The position numbers were made by a program, and so were the translations under genes. Positions 1 through 14,300 of a stretch of DNA of 64,000 nt are shown in pieces (position 1 is the first letter of the stretch; each line of letters begins with the position of its first letter). The DNA lies in the NCBI RefSeq assembly GCF_024868665.1, contig NC_079893.1, positions 13,866,613 to 13,930,612 on the forward strand, read 5' to 3'. This DNA is from Triplophysa rosa (Eukaryota; Chordata; Actinopteri; Cypriniformes; Nemacheilidae). The notes below the pieces were generated by a model that made no database searches, was not told the origin of the DNA, and saw nothing but the letters and a program-made list of their open reading frames with translations.

Positions 1-1651
1 TATTAGACAGCAACCTGTCATTTAAAAATCACATCTCAAATGTCACAAAAACAGCCTTCTTCCACCTTAGAAATGTTGCCAAATTGCGAAATATTTTATG
101 TGTGGCTGATGCAGAGAAGCTTATTCATGCATTTGTGACCTCAAGACTTGACTACTGTAATGCACTGCTTAGTGGTTGTCCTGCATCATCAATAAACAAA
201 CTACAGTTAGTTCAGAATGCAGCTGCCAGAGTTCTAACCAGGTCCAGAAAATACGATCACATAACCCCAATGTTATCAACCCTTCACTGGTTACCCATTA
301 AGTATCGTATTGACTTTAAAGTTCTTTTAATTACTTATAAAGCCTTAAACGGTTTAGCCCCTACCTACATAACAGAGCTTCTACCACACTACAACCCATC
401 ACGCTCTCTAAGATCTCAAAACTCCAGACTTTTGATAACACCTAGAATAACTAAATCCACCAAAGGGGGTAGAGCTTTCTCATACGTAGCACCTAAACTC
501 TGGAATAGCCTCCCCGATACTATTCGAGGGTCAGACACACTCTCCCAATTTAAATCTAGATTAAAGACACATCTTTTCAGCCAAGCATTCACTAATACAT
601 AGCTAATGAACAGCAGCTACGCTAATTATTCTCTTTCTGTTTCTGCCCTCGCCTCGGGATGCCCATCCCGAGGTAGGGAGAGATTCCGCCAGACCCAGAT
701 GAACGTCATATGCCCATCCACAACTAGAGATTACGCCAGCTACATCTGAAAATCCCGTGCCATCCTCCTGCGAGAGCCTGCGGACTGACTGACCATCCAG
801 CTCCATCCAAGGCAATTCCATCACCACCCAAGAAAAAGGCGACCATCTGGCCGGCCCAGCTCAGACAATTCCATCCCCAGCCGAGAGCAAAGACGGACTA
901 CCTGTCACATAAATGCTAAATTTACAATACTTGGTATTTAATGCTAAACTTACATCACATGACAGCAGTTTGAAGTTATGGCTGCACTCAGTGACTTTGA
1001 TTGGAGGTAGCTGGGTGGGTGTTGTGGGGAGTGGGGGGGCTTGTTGGTTGTGGTTCGGGGCGTTTCATTTGTTGGGACTGTGTGGGTCTGGTCTGGTTGG
1101 TCTTGTTTTGTGGTCGATGTCGGACAACAGAGGAATAAAGTTAATTATGCCATTACTACTTTTCCCTGGTTGTTCCTCTGTTGTCTGTTGTTGATCGCGG
1201 AATGGGACCGGGTTGGACCTGCACGGTTTCGGCGGGTGGGGCTTCCTGGGTCGCGGCTCGTGGGCTCTCCCTGTTCTTCGTGGACGTTGCTCGGTGGCTT
1301 TGGTCGGGGTCACTGAGTGCAGCTATGACACGTCAGAGGAGATCTGGCCCTCCCGGCTGAGCCTGGTTTCTCCCGAGGTTTTTTTTTCTCCATTATTCAG
1401 CATTGGAGTTTGGGTTCCTCGCCACAGCAGAGCAGTGCAGTGTTGGCTTGCTCACCGGGAGACTGCATTTATTTATTTATTCATTTATTTATTAGATATT
1501 ATTTATTATAATGATCTTGCTTGGTCTATAAACACCATGCACTGTGCTGTGTTTTACCTTTCTGTGTTTTTCTTATTTGCTCCTGTAAAGCTGCTTTGGA
1601 ACAATGCACTATGTGAAAAGCGCTATATAAATAAAATTGAATTGAATTGAA
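1..1651 (+). mobile_element. 3' end of an L2/CR1-type LINE, cut by the window edge
   Basis: An open frame at 84-602 encodes the C-terminal tail of a non-LTR reverse transcriptase. It has the motif LIHAFVTSRLDYCNALL followed by LQLVQNAAARVLT and LHWLPIKYRIDFKVL, a signature of L2/CR1/Rex-type LINEs. The frame stops at 602 and is followed by about 1 kb of GC-rich 3' UTR. The copy ends at about 1651 in a short tandem tail (attga units after a 'gctatataaataaaatt' motif), as L2 elements do, instead of a poly-A tail. The catalytic reverse transcriptase core and the endonuclease lie to the left of the window, so intactness cannot be judged. It lies antisense to pdcd4, in the intron after the last pdcd4 exon visible here. 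The other small frames in 900-1650 are shadows in the UTR. Confidence 0.85.
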
Positions 1652-2237
1652 GAGAATGGCCATTAAGCGAATGAGAAACACTGTCTTATGTACTCTCACT
1701 TATACAAAACAATGTGTTTGGTTTTTGAAGATAAGACAAACACGTTATTTGTTTAAAAACTGAGCACGCTGTTTTCTGAGTGAATGCACAAACGCGTTAC
1801 GTCTTTAAATCAGATCTATAAAAACCTAATATGCCCCATTATGAATCCAGCATTTTACTAACATTCGTTTGTGAAGCAACCCGGTGTGAAGTGACTTCCA
1901 CTGATGTCTTCTGCTCATTCCGTTGAGAAATAAAACTAATCCACAGTGTCTTCAGAGGCTCAGATGTCGGGAGTAAATGAAGACTTGTATGTTCGTTTTT
2001 ACATCCGACAACTGCACACCTTAGTTGTTTTCAGAGACATTCTTGTTACTGGTTATAATAACATGTTAAAGTGCATTTTCCGGATTAGGGGGGCTTTAAG
2101 TAATACTTAAAACAACAGATACATATTTAACCCAAGTTGCCAAATGCCAGTACTGATCGATCCTTTGTCTAACTCGATTTGCAATAAAATTTAAAACTGA
2201 CCTATGACAAATCAGGGACTTCTGACCCCCATCTTAC
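1652..2237. other. pdcd4 intron 7 sequence, nothing recognised
   Basis: AT-rich intronic sequence between the LINE tail and the splice donor of the last visible pdcd4 exon. I looked on the minus strand for the next pdcd4 exon (start of the second MA3 domain) and found no frame that fits, so that exon must be left of the window. Confidence 0.6.
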
Positions 2238-2352
2238 CTCTTTGATGAGATGTTTGACAGGCCTCTGGCCGCCACCAACCCCCCACACGTTATCAAGCCG
2301 CATGATTCCACTCTTCATGGAGAGCAGAACAGATGCTCTGTCCAGTGCAGCT
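2238..2352 (-). CDS. pdcd4: pdcd4 coding exon 7, linker to MA3 domain 2
   Basis: 115 bp; acceptor ttag at 2356-2353, donor gtaag from 2237. It encodes (R)[31 protein letters not shown] and VKHLIKE. The length and the VWG.GGGQ..V.HL.KE motif match human PDCD4 exactly. It is the last exon in the window. Phase 0 out. Confidence 0.95.
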
Positions 2353-5300
2353 CTAACACAAGGTTATAAAGGTTGTACACATTAGAAAATAAACAGTGTA
2401 TTTATCAAACGACACAAACAAATGTTGTGCAAAGACGCAAACGTCAAAATAATAGTTATTAGTTAATAAATCTCAAAAATGTCTAATAGGAAGATCTAAG
2501 TTCATTTCGAGCATTCCCAAATAAGAAAAACTGGCATTGAGACACTCCTCACAAGTGCACTATGATGCAAGCTCGAGCTGTACAAATGAGTGCCACTAAA
2601 ATCAAAAACGCTAACACACACTAGGGCTGGGCGATATTGACCAAAATTCATATCTCTGTATTTTTTTGATGAAAGGCGATATCCGATATCCACTACAAAG
2701 TGGAATAAATGTTTACTAGCAAGTCAAAGCCTCATGTGAGATGTCACAATCACCTTTATTAAAATGGCTTGTGAAAAGAAATTGTGAAAAGAGTTTTTTT
2801 ACCCTATTTGAAAACATACAGCTGCACACCACTTGCTTAAAACATTTAAATTGTAAACAAAAATTATAATAACTTTCGTTACTTTCGTAAGGCACGCTGC
2901 GGGTAAAAGAAGCTTCCAACGTAGTCTCGCATAGCCAGACCTTATCACCCCTTTCTTTGGGCAAGGCCCGCCCAAGAGGCCACGTGACTGACAGTAAAGC
3001 AACCAATCACGTTTCGTTTTGTGCCGTGTCATTTTTGCAGGTGGTGTAAGAGATTTGTTGTGCTTCCACCTTTTGACATAACCGTTTTATGGCATCGTTT
3101 ACAGATAGCTTGTTGTTGCTGCTCATCAGATCTTTTAAATCCAAACCATTTCCAAATAACTGAACTGTTTTTCTTTTTACAAACCAGATCATCTTCCGCT
3201 GTGTGGACTGGCACTGCTTCCTCCATGTCATAAGCAAACTTGTAGAGCGAGAGTGCTCTGCTCACTCTGCGCATGTCAGACACCACAGAGCCGCTTCAAG
3301 TCGAACACACCCCATATCAATATTAACGATATTGTCTAAAAATATATCGATACATCTTAAAAATCGATATATCGCCCAGCCCTAACACACACTACAGTTT
3401 TATCTTCCATCTGTTTTACAAGAAACGTGATAACACAAAGCAACAGCATTCCTTTTCAATGTCTAATCTGAAACAGGTCCTTCATCACAGGTGTTGGCTG
3501 ATAAGGAAAAATGACCCTCAAAATGTACGCATTCGGTAGTTGGCACTTGGCAGATGTTAATTTCCCAACCACATCCCCAACAACCTTTCTCAAATGTTTG
3601 AGATTTAGAAACAGTTGTTTGAATAAATGTTCCCTCTGTACTTTGGACCAACCAAACTAGTAAAATGGGAAAACTGGAATGGTATCTAATAAACTGTCCA
3701 CCAAATGCACAAGGTTTAAGACAACCATTGGGGCGGTGCAAATGTTTATAAACTTTACCCTGTAACGGTTACTTGACCAAGTAACAGAATACTTCATAAT
3801 CTGGACACAAGATCGCTGGTAAAAAAAGTATACAACTAAAAAAGCAAAACACAGCACCAAGCTCACCTGGCATGGTCACAGTCCACCTTGCCTTTGTAAC
3901 AGTCGAGGAAACTCATGGGTAAGGCATGGTCAGCAATGGCTCGTGCAATGAACTGCCCAAGCATCTGAGGTAAAGACAGAAACCAGGCTATTTGGAGAAT
4001 GTGTTCACATGCATTAGTTAAATAACAAATGGATTACAACAAGATTTTTTTCCTGGTGTTTAGAAATCATATCTATCCTACATCATCCTTATTACTGTGC
4101 AGCGACTATAAACAAAGATATTAATATTAACAAGATGCTCCACTGCCGTTACAACGTTAATGCAACACTCAATATGGCTGCTTTAGCGAAGGAAGTCCCG
4201 CCTTCCAGTAAAACGAGCCAATCGTCAATCAATAAAGACTGACTATTCTCTGGTATGGGGCTCTCCTGAGGCACTTGCCAGCCTGTGCGCAGGCGAAGTA
4301 AATGAGGCGACATCAAAAAAGATGATTTTTTAGCACAATTTAGGCTTAGCAAACGAAAGATACACGATACAGTTCATGTCATGTTTAATTATTAAATGGA
4401 AATATGCTGTCTAATTGTGATTTTCGGTAGCGATTTTAGAAATAGCTGCCTCCCCATTCAAATAGATAGGACTGTGGACTTGCTATGCTGTAAATAGCTG
4501 CCCAGAGACGTTACGAACACGGCCGCCGAGTGGCACGACTTCCATAAACGGACTTTGGTATAAATCAATATTCAGGTATATAGATTAATACATGACCACA
4601 CACACACTTATTAACTAGTGTACATTAAACAAATTATTACAAGATAAAACAAAATTAGATTTTTTCTATATTCCCCCATTAAAGTTTATCATCAGAGTTT
4701 GTGTTACAGTCAAGTTTATATTTTGATTCATTACTCAACCTGTGGGGCCTCTGGTGTATCCAATATGAGGTCTGGCAGCTCCTTCAGTATTTTGTCAAAA
4801 GCACGCTTCATGTCATCCTCAGACAGCAAGTTGCCAGACAGGTCTGAGAGAAGCCGTGATGTGAGCTCCCTATGGCTAGCTTTGCCTTCCAAAGACAGAG
4901 AAACAGCCAGAGAGGAGAATTCGTATCTGTGATGGCCCAGATTCAACTCTTTCAGCAGCATCTACCAGGTAAAAAAATTAAGCAGATAGAAGTTTAGATT
5001 ACAAGAAAACGCATGTAAAATTATCATTGCATTATCGGATACAGCAAATTTACTTTTTTAAAGATGCCATGAATTAAAACCACAATTTTAACCCGAGCTT
5101 TTGTTATATAAGAAGGAATTGTATTCACGTGAACATCATGTAAGTGTCAGAACTGAAAACGCCCTTGTTACTGAGATTACAACTGAACGCCAGGTTCTGG
5201 AATGCACCTATCTATGACGACATTGATAGGTTGAACACCGCCTCCACAGAAAGAATATCAATGACTACTTCTCTAGCCCCGCCCACTGGTTTCGCATGAC

Positions 5301-8300
5301 AATTCTGAAGTAACACAAGTGGCGCGGAACCAGATTTTGTACTATGCGTCACTATTGCTTTGTTAGAGATCGCTTGATATGCCCTGAGCACTATTCGCAC
5401 GAGATTAGTATTACCTGGGGACCTCTAGTCATTTGTATTAATTGCAGAGGTTGTCTGTGATCTTAATCCCTTGCGAATTGGGATCTCTGTGATTTGGCAG
5501 GCTCATATATTATTTTTCAAGGTTTTATCCACCGTTTGCGAATAATGGAGGCTGTTTTGAAGTGTTTTGGTATTATTTTGGGTACTGGGTCATATCCATA
5601 AGTTACCGGGAGTCTCCCGTTTGTTTATTTATCATGGAAACTCTCGTAACATTTTAGACCCATGATCGCGGTGATCTTATGTCCGGTTCGCTATCACGGG
5701 TCTCAAAACAAAGCCTTGCCATCACATCCTGGAAATAAGTCAGTAAATTTGAGTAAAATCATCCCGTGCAAATGCGTCACATGAAATACTGATGTGGGGA
5801 GGTAATTTATAAATCACAAGAGGTCCCCAGATAATGCTAATCTCGTGCGAATGGTGCTAATGTGTAACCTAAACATTACGTCTCTAACCAAATTCACAGA
5901 AGGCTCCAACTAAGTTTACTATGCAAACTGCTATCCAATCATAGCAGTGAGCGTTTACTTCCAAGCCTTCATGGCGGAACGCCCATTCAAACCGAGCGTT
6001 TGTAGAGCGGCCTCAAAACCCAGGTAGAAAATAGCCTATTACTAGGGATGTAACGGTATTGTAAATATCGAAGTATCGCGATAGCATTTTTTTTCGATAC
6101 TATCGTGGTCGCATGACGATAGATCTTCCAGGCAAAGTGTAGTTTTTTCAGCCGAATGGAGTGAGTTGAGGGAAGCGGGAACTACAATTCCCATCAACCC
6201 ATGCATGCCCATCATCCTCTGCGCTCTGCTGCCGCCCGCTACAGATCAAGTTGAGCGAAAATGGCGGATGCCGCTAGTGGCATAGAAACGGATTTACAAA
6301 TTGCTGAAGCTAGGGCTGGGCGGAATGACGGAATATTCTGTTACCGCGGAATAAAATGTCAACCGTAAGAGATTTTTCTATTCCATGTATTCCGTGGAAT
6401 GTAAATAAGTGGGCGTGGTTAACTCGGCGCTCTGCAAATTAGGCGCTATTCTGAAAAAAACTAATGAATGAATCCACCCGTAACAAATGAACGTATCAAA
6501 CATTCTTTTGACCTTCTTTCAGTCTGTAGTTTAGTGATCCGCTCCAGTCCGGCGTATTCTCTCTCACCCGCAGTGCTCGTGCAGGGATCTGCGCCAGCAT
6601 TTAAAAAAGCTCATTCTCAACACGTATTTCAGAAGTCAGGTTGTTTTGAAAAGCTGTTAATAGTTTTATAAAGTTTAACTTAAGGCGAGCCAAGGTGAAA
6701 CTTGCGTTGAAATGCGCGATGATACGCGTGAGCGCTTTGATGTGACGCGCGTCTACCTCCAGTTTTGGGAGACGCGTGAGGAGTCACCAGAGACTCGCAG
6801 TGCAAAAACAAGCCCGAGAATAAACAAGCCTAAAGACAAAGAGTCGCAACACACTAAAAGTGCTCATCTAATAGAGAGTGAAGAGCGATAAAGACCTACA
6901 GTACAGACCCCATGAACACCAGTTTAGTCATATACTGTACTCTCATTGTTTGTGCATATTCATACTTTACTGTTATATATGTTGTCTATCTTCCTACTGT
7001 ATATGATATAGCCAGAAGATAAATATGAATAAATAATACATCTGATTATCAGAACTTAATTTGATATCTTTAGTACATTTTCATAACTTACCTACATTTT
7101 AACTATGGTGAGCATTTAAATGAACTGTAATAAATAAATTAGTTAAATCAATCTAAGAAAAATGAGGTATAAAATATACAATTATAATGGGAGATTGTTT
7201 CATGAAATATATCGTTACCGTGAAATAAAATTACTCATTCCTTGAAATATGCAGACACTGCCAGACTGCGGTGAAGTACAATTCGGGGAATACGACTAAT
7301 ATGAAGAGCCATTTGTTACATCACCCCGAAAAGTTTCATGATGATACGAGGAGAAAAAAAATAGCAGTGAGTGAAGCAGTGAATGAGGCGAGTACCTGAC
7401 TGGTTGTGAGTTGTTAAAAGTTGACAAACAACTCAAACTTTTTTCATTTGAATTTTTTCATGTTTCATGTTCTCAATTTTTATGTTATTAATTTTTATGC
7501 TATTATATTACTGTTCTTTGCACTTTAAAATTTCCTAATCTAAAAATAATAAATGTGATCTTTGTTCAGTCATAGTTTAATAAACACTTATACCACATTT
7601 TTCCAAGTCTTCATTTGTTTTGTTTTTTTTCCTGCACAAAATTCAATAAATATCGTATCGTAGTCTTCATACCGAGGTACTATCGTATCGTGAAATGTTG
7701 ATACCGTTACATCCCTACCTATTACTTATTGATTTTGATGTTTTTAAATGTAAATACCACGCGAACTTCATAAGTAGACCTCATACAACAGGATAAAACG
7801 ATAAACAAGCCCAGTTCATCACACCTTTAAAATTTTTTCATTAAAATTCCCTGTAGTTTAGAAAACCATGGTAATAACAGTGTCAAAGTAATGGGTTTAT
7901 TTTCCAAGGTCACTTTGGATCAAAGTTAGTGTAATGGATTTATGCGTTTGGCAGACACTTGTATGTCAAACAGTGATGCTCTTTATTGTAAATCTATTAA
8001 ACAAAGCAAACATCACAGTCAACATTTTCCTCTCTGGTGTGAAACAAAGCTTCTGTTATTTGGTATATGCCAGAACTTATCTCACCTCCACCTCTTTGGT
8101 GTCTCCATGCTCAAAGTACTCTTGCACAATGGGGTTGATGGTCTTCTCAAGTTCTTTCTCATCCAGCTCTGGTACTACTGTGGCATAAACAGTGTCTCCC
8201 TGATAAAGACACAAAAGATTGGCATTAGAAAAACAAGTTTAATGTTTACTATGAGACGAAGAACTTAAAGCTAATAAAAATGATCCCCCTTATTTATTGA

Positions 8301-11300
8301 CTAAAAGGCCTTTTTTAATTCTGTAGTAAATAACTTCTAAATAGCCAACAAACACAAAGTTTGGTAAATTCATTGTATCAAATGCATCAAAATGAGGTGG
8401 TTTTGTGGCTACATTTGTATCACTGACTTTCAACCAAAACAACACATCTGTCTTCCTGTCATAATATTAAGGAGCTGCCTGTGGAACAAGATAAGCGCTC
8501 GGGTTGATAAATGATTGGCAAAGCCTTAACCGTTTCTAACAGCATGGTGAACACAATCCAGATACTAAGGTCAGGCCACTCTTCAAAAATTTGAAAAAAA
8601 AAAGTGAGAGGCTAGTTACACATCATACATTAAGTAGAGTATTTACAAAATGTTTATTTCCTACTCTAAACGTTATATAGTATTTTTGCGCAAGTGTTCT
8701 TACCTGTGCAAATTCATCATAATTAGGGTCCTTAGAGTCGGGCTCCTCCACCTCATACACCATACCCGCTGCCCCCCACACACCTTTACCTCCGGCTCCA
8801 CCTGGTCATAAGAGGAATCAGTGTGAAACGAAGACAAAAGTAAAATACAAAATGTTTATCTTTAAAGATTATTGGTTCTGTTTACACCTGATTCCTTTTT
8901 AGGTGATTCAGTTTCAAGTGTCCAGCATTAAATACATGTGTAAACGGGGTCTAAAACGTGATTTATATTTATATGCACAAAACTTCTCCAGTATGATATC
9001 ACAGGGCTCTAGACTAACTTTTTGCACTGGTTGCAATGGTGCTCCTAACTTTTTTTCTTAGGTGCACCAGCACAAAAGTTAGGTGCACCCAAATTTTCGA
9101 CCGCATCGCATTTAACACCGCAGTTTTACCAGTTCATAGGCACAATTGACTTGTAAATGATTAACTAACAACCTGGTCAACATAAAGTTCTTTATTTGAA
9201 GCACAATTCTACAAGAAAGGTAACTTACTGAAAAAGTGTTGGTGCTTAAAGTGCTTCACTGAACTGAAACTTAAAACATCTCAAGATAAATGGACCAGGG
9301 CTTGACATAACCTGGGAGGTTGATGGCTCCGTGTCAGAGCCTTGCTTATGATTTTCAGACGGATCAGGCCTTAACTTAACATTATTCACGAAAAATTTGT
9401 CAATCGTTCTTTTCATCTTCTCTCATCATCCACGGCTACATCCACTCTGTTTAATTGACAGGCCTATAGGCTCCTCCCCTCTCTCTTTCTGACTGCAGCA
9501 CACGCATTTTCACACGTACACACCAGAGGTTGCGCTAGACTTTTTATTGTCCATCATTTTGACTGACAGGCTCGTAAAAAATCCGTCATAATCTATTATT
9601 ACCCGTCACTATGGTGCAAGGTGGCGTTAGGTGGTAATTAGTATGTTCGTGACGTCATCACACTGTACTTGCGTCTCGGAACTTGTTGTATTTTAATACA
9701 ACTGAATGCCCAATAAAGCCGTTGTTGTTTATAGTCATCTATATATTTAATGTTTTAATGTTTATGTTCATATGTGATTCGATCTGGGAAAACCCAACAC
9801 ATGGTGCAAATTTATATATTACAGTTTTTCATACCAAGCCCTTTCCAAATCAGTTTTTATTTTTCTCATTGTATGTATGTAACAAAAGTTATGGCTGAGG
9901 TCTGCTGAAGCGCTATGATTTTCAGGAACGGAATTTGGAGGAAAATGGGTTTAAAGTTAAGTGATGAAAATAAAAGCACAACAGTCCAGTATCACAAGTA
10001 AAAGTCACTTTACAGTGGTGAAAGACTTACTCTAATAACAATTTAATAAAAAAACATTTCCTAGTGTTGAAGTCTATAAAAATACTGTACAAAACCGTTT
10101 GAATAAAGGTGCAGGGCACACTTAAAGAACGAGAGCTCTGCCGTTATCACTACATGAGGAAACTAGCAAACATTACGGACAACAACTAATAAGCAGTGAA
10201 GCAAGTTTTACCTTGTTTATCATGTGCATAGTGTGTGGACTTTTGATCATCCCTTGTATGTTTTGCGATCGCGGTCCGGCTCGCATGAGCAGCTCCCGGT
10301 GCTGCAGACGATCCGCCATCTCACGAAAACATTGTATGAAAAAAACTTTGCATGCCGTAGTTTACACAGGACTGGCGGGAAATGTGCATTGATACTCCTT
10401 CATTCTTCATGTTATGTAGTTTACTTTGATAGGTGAACTGTCTTTCCCGCGTCCCAGCGTGACATCCGACGGGTTTTCTCAGATCGCATCACATATGTCT
10501 AGTCGGTAACAATGACGTGTGAAAACACGCACGTCCCTTCGCGAGCATATCACGCTCTAATGAAGGGAAACGGGGAGTTACAAATTGCCATCATTGTAAT
10601 CCGTCAAAATAGCTGACGGACGGACGGACGGACGACGTTCAGATTTTTCCGTCACTGGTAAACATTTTTTGTCAATGACAGAGAATTTTCGGTTAACACG
10701 ACCTCTGGTACACACACTTACCACGGCCAATCAGAGGGGCGGTCCGCCCTTCACTATCTCTGATTGGTTTAGACCACGATATGGGCCTAATGTGTGTCTG
10801 TTGTTGAATCACAGGAAGACTTTCAGAGTCGCGGAGACTTTTTTTCTCCCTCGAACGGCTGGTTGCACCGGTGCGACCTCAGATTTTTCTTAGTCGCACC
10901 ATTGAGAAATCAAGTCGCATGTGCGACCAAATTGGTCGCACTCTAGAGCCCTGTATCAGTGTTAATCATGTACAGCTCATCTGAAGTCTAGTTTATACAG
11001 GTACTTCCAAGTAACAAATTTGGCTCAAAATATTATGTTCATTATTTTATATAACATGCATCTAATTCCAGTCGTATGCATAAACAATTAATGGTAGAGC
11101 CCTATGAAATCCGTTGTACAAAAGTTGTACAATATAAACCAGTATCTTACCAGTACATTGTGTTTTGTGTTTACTTAAATTTCAGTACTATTGTTTAAGA
11201 AAGTAATATTTTTTAATAATAAGTACTCTTTTTTTATTTATTTAGTAGGTACTAGGGGTGTAACGGTTCTCGGTAAAAAATTGAACCACACGGTTCTCCA

Positions 11301-14300
11301 CCAACGGTTCGGGGACCGCGGCTCATCTTAAATCTGACGACGCATTTATAATGTGGTTCGTTAAAAATGATAATGCGTAAAACAGACAAAGTTCAGCTAA
11401 TGTATGTTTGTCGATGGACACACATTTAATATCTACAACAAATCAAATAACGTAGACAAATTTCAATAGGATTGACGTATGCTGTACAGTCATTTATGCT
11501 TTCATCACCCAGGTGTTGTGAGCGCTCGCGCGAGTGCAGGTGAGACCTGAACAGCACATGTTGCTGTTTAAACTACACTCATTCAAGCCTTGCCAATTTA
11601 AACATTTAAGTGCAAGATGATGCACAAGAAAACTTGCTTGCGCGCTGTGAGAAGATCCGAAGCGCACACAAGGAAAGCTGAGTCTCAGACTACTTGAGTT
11701 TTCTTTGAAGTCTTGCGCTTAAATGGACAAATTCACACACGAAGTAGGTCAACACGCCCCTCTTGTCGAGTATCTTAACAAACATAGTAGGTTATGTCTT
11801 AAGTGAACGGACGAAACAGACGAAAAACAACGCATGTGTACAGTATCAGTGTACTGCACCTGTTGCATTCCTCTTAAAGCGACAGCAGCATATTCCTGCT
11901 ATCTGTTAAAAGTCAAGGAAATCACTCACTGCTTGTGACTCAATAGCTTCTGTAACTTCAATTATGATTCATCTTTATTTAATTTGTACATATGCAATGT
12001 TATGTTTTATTTGATAATAATTAGTGCTGTCAATCGATTAAAAAAATTAATCGGATTAATCACACATTTTTTCTGTGATTAATCACGATTAATCGCACAC
12101 AACAATTTTATTTATTTATTACTTTTACATTTGAATAATTTCACATTTAATCTTCAAATTGATGTAGAAACAACATATTTATTTAACAGCATAATTTTAT
12201 GAAAGCTAACATTTTGATATTCGTATTGTAACTGATGTCTCTATTAAATTGATTATTTTAACATTAATTATAGCCATTCAACAGTATAATTGAGAGCTCA
12301 TGTAGGAAATTGAAGGACACTTTACAGTCTTTAATGCTAAATTATAAATTAAATGCAGAAGAATTCTCATTAAAGCTATAAAATCACATTGATTTCTTCT
12401 TTTATTTTGTTCTTTGATTAACATTAGTGACAGGAGTCACAGCAGCACGTTTAAGAACGGGCCCCTTTAAGAGCTGTCTCAGTACGCAGATCTGACCGTC
12501 ACCGCACTCCCATTTTCACAACTCTTTGCATTCATTTAAGATTTTATTTTACACTTTGAAGTCTGTGCTTAAGAAAATGCTAGACAAAACGGGCTTTCTG
12601 ACATAATCTTGTGTGGTTTTATCCATTCAAGCACGAAAGAGAACTTAACACGGATGCGCTGTCTGACAGAGATTCACCGACGCAGCCGTTACTGTACACA
12701 CCAGACTGGACCTCTCGTTGCGTTTTGCCGCGTCCCACAGTTTAGAAGCTGTCTATCTTCATTGAACGCCTCAAAGCAACTGTTTCAAATCGCGCTTAAG
12801 TGGTTTAAAAGCCTGTACACGAATAAGAGCGTGATTACATAATGTAACGCTAGACAAAGGATGTCAAAACAAACGGATGCTGCGTTAATTGCGATAAATA
12901 TTTTCTCACGCGTTAATTTGAAAAAATTAATCGCATGCGTTAACGCGTTAACGTTGACAGCCCTAATTATAATATATATTTTATATTTTCCATAAAAGAT
13001 TAATATACTGTAATCATGACTTCTGTTTCATCTGTTTTATAGAATTGTTATGCATGTACACTGCGTTCCAAATTATTATGCAAATTGGATTTAAGTGTCG
13101 TAAACATTTAATTTTATATTGTTCAATTAAACTTTTGGATGGTATTGTGTCTCAGTGCTCTTTGGATCACTGAAATCAATCTCAGACACCTGTGATAAGT
13201 AGTTTGCCAGGTGAGCCCAATTAAAGGAAAACTACTTAAGAAGGACGTTCCACATTATTAAGCAGGCCACAGGTTTCAAGCAATATGGGAAAGAAAAAGG
13301 ATCTGTCTGCTGCCGAAAAGCGTCAAATAGTGCAATGTCTTGGACAAGGTATGAAAACATTAGATATTTCACGAAAACTTAAGCGAGATCATCGTACTGT
13401 GAAGAGATTTGTGGCTGATTCAGAGCACAGAAGGGTTCGTGCAGATAAAGGCAGAATGAGGAAGGTTTCTTCCAGACAAATTCATCGGATTAAGAGAGCA
13501 GCTGCAAAAATGCCATTGCAAAGCAGCAAACAGGTATTTGAAGCTGCTGGTGCCTCGGGAGTCCCGAAAACCTCAAGGTGTAGGATCCTCCAGATGCTTG
13601 CAGTTGTGCATAAACCTACTATTCGGCCACCCCTAACCAATGCTCACAAGCAGAAACGGTTGCAGTGGGCCCACACATACATGAAGACTAATTTTCAAAC
13701 AGTCTTGTTTACTGATGAGTGCCGTGCAACCCTGGATGGTCCAGATGGATGGAGTAGTGGATGGTTGGTGGATGGCCACCATGTCCCAACAAGGCTGCGA
13801 CGTCAGCAAGGAGGTGGCGGAGTCATGTTTTGGGCTGGAATCATGGGGAGACAGCTGGTGGGCCCCTTTAGGGTCCCTGAAGGTGTGAAAATGAACTCTG
13901 CAAGGTATGTAGAGTTTCTGACTGAGCACTTTCTTCCATGGTACAAAAAGAAGAACCATGCCTTCCGTAGCAAAATCATCTTCATGCATGACAATGCACC
14001 ATCTCATGCTGCAAAGAATACCTCTGTGTCATTGGCTGCTATGGGCATAAAAGGAGAGAAACTCATGGTGTGGCCACCATCCTCCCCTGACCTCAACCCT
14101 ATTGAGAACCTTTGGAGCATCCTCAAGCGAAAGATCTATGATGGTGGGAGGCAGTTAGCATCAAAACAGCAGCTCTGGGAGGCTATTCTGACATCCTGCA
14201 AAGAAATTCAATCAGAAACTATCCAAAAACTCACAAGTTCAATGGATGCAAGAATTGTGAAGGTGATATCAAAGAAGGGGTCCTATGTTAACATGTAACT

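Noticed and set aside
84..602. Possible host gene with reverse-transcriptase-like C-terminus
   Set aside because: Motifs and 3' tail are those of an L2/CR1 LINE.
1..2237. Search for the second MA3 domain of pdcd4
   Set aside because: No minus-strand frame with the expected MA3-2 motifs and splice sites; it must lie outside the window.
12609..12842. 77-codon frame conserved with 37554-37787
   Set aside because: The conservation is explained by the two being copies of the same MITE; no domain, and similarity is equal outside the frame.
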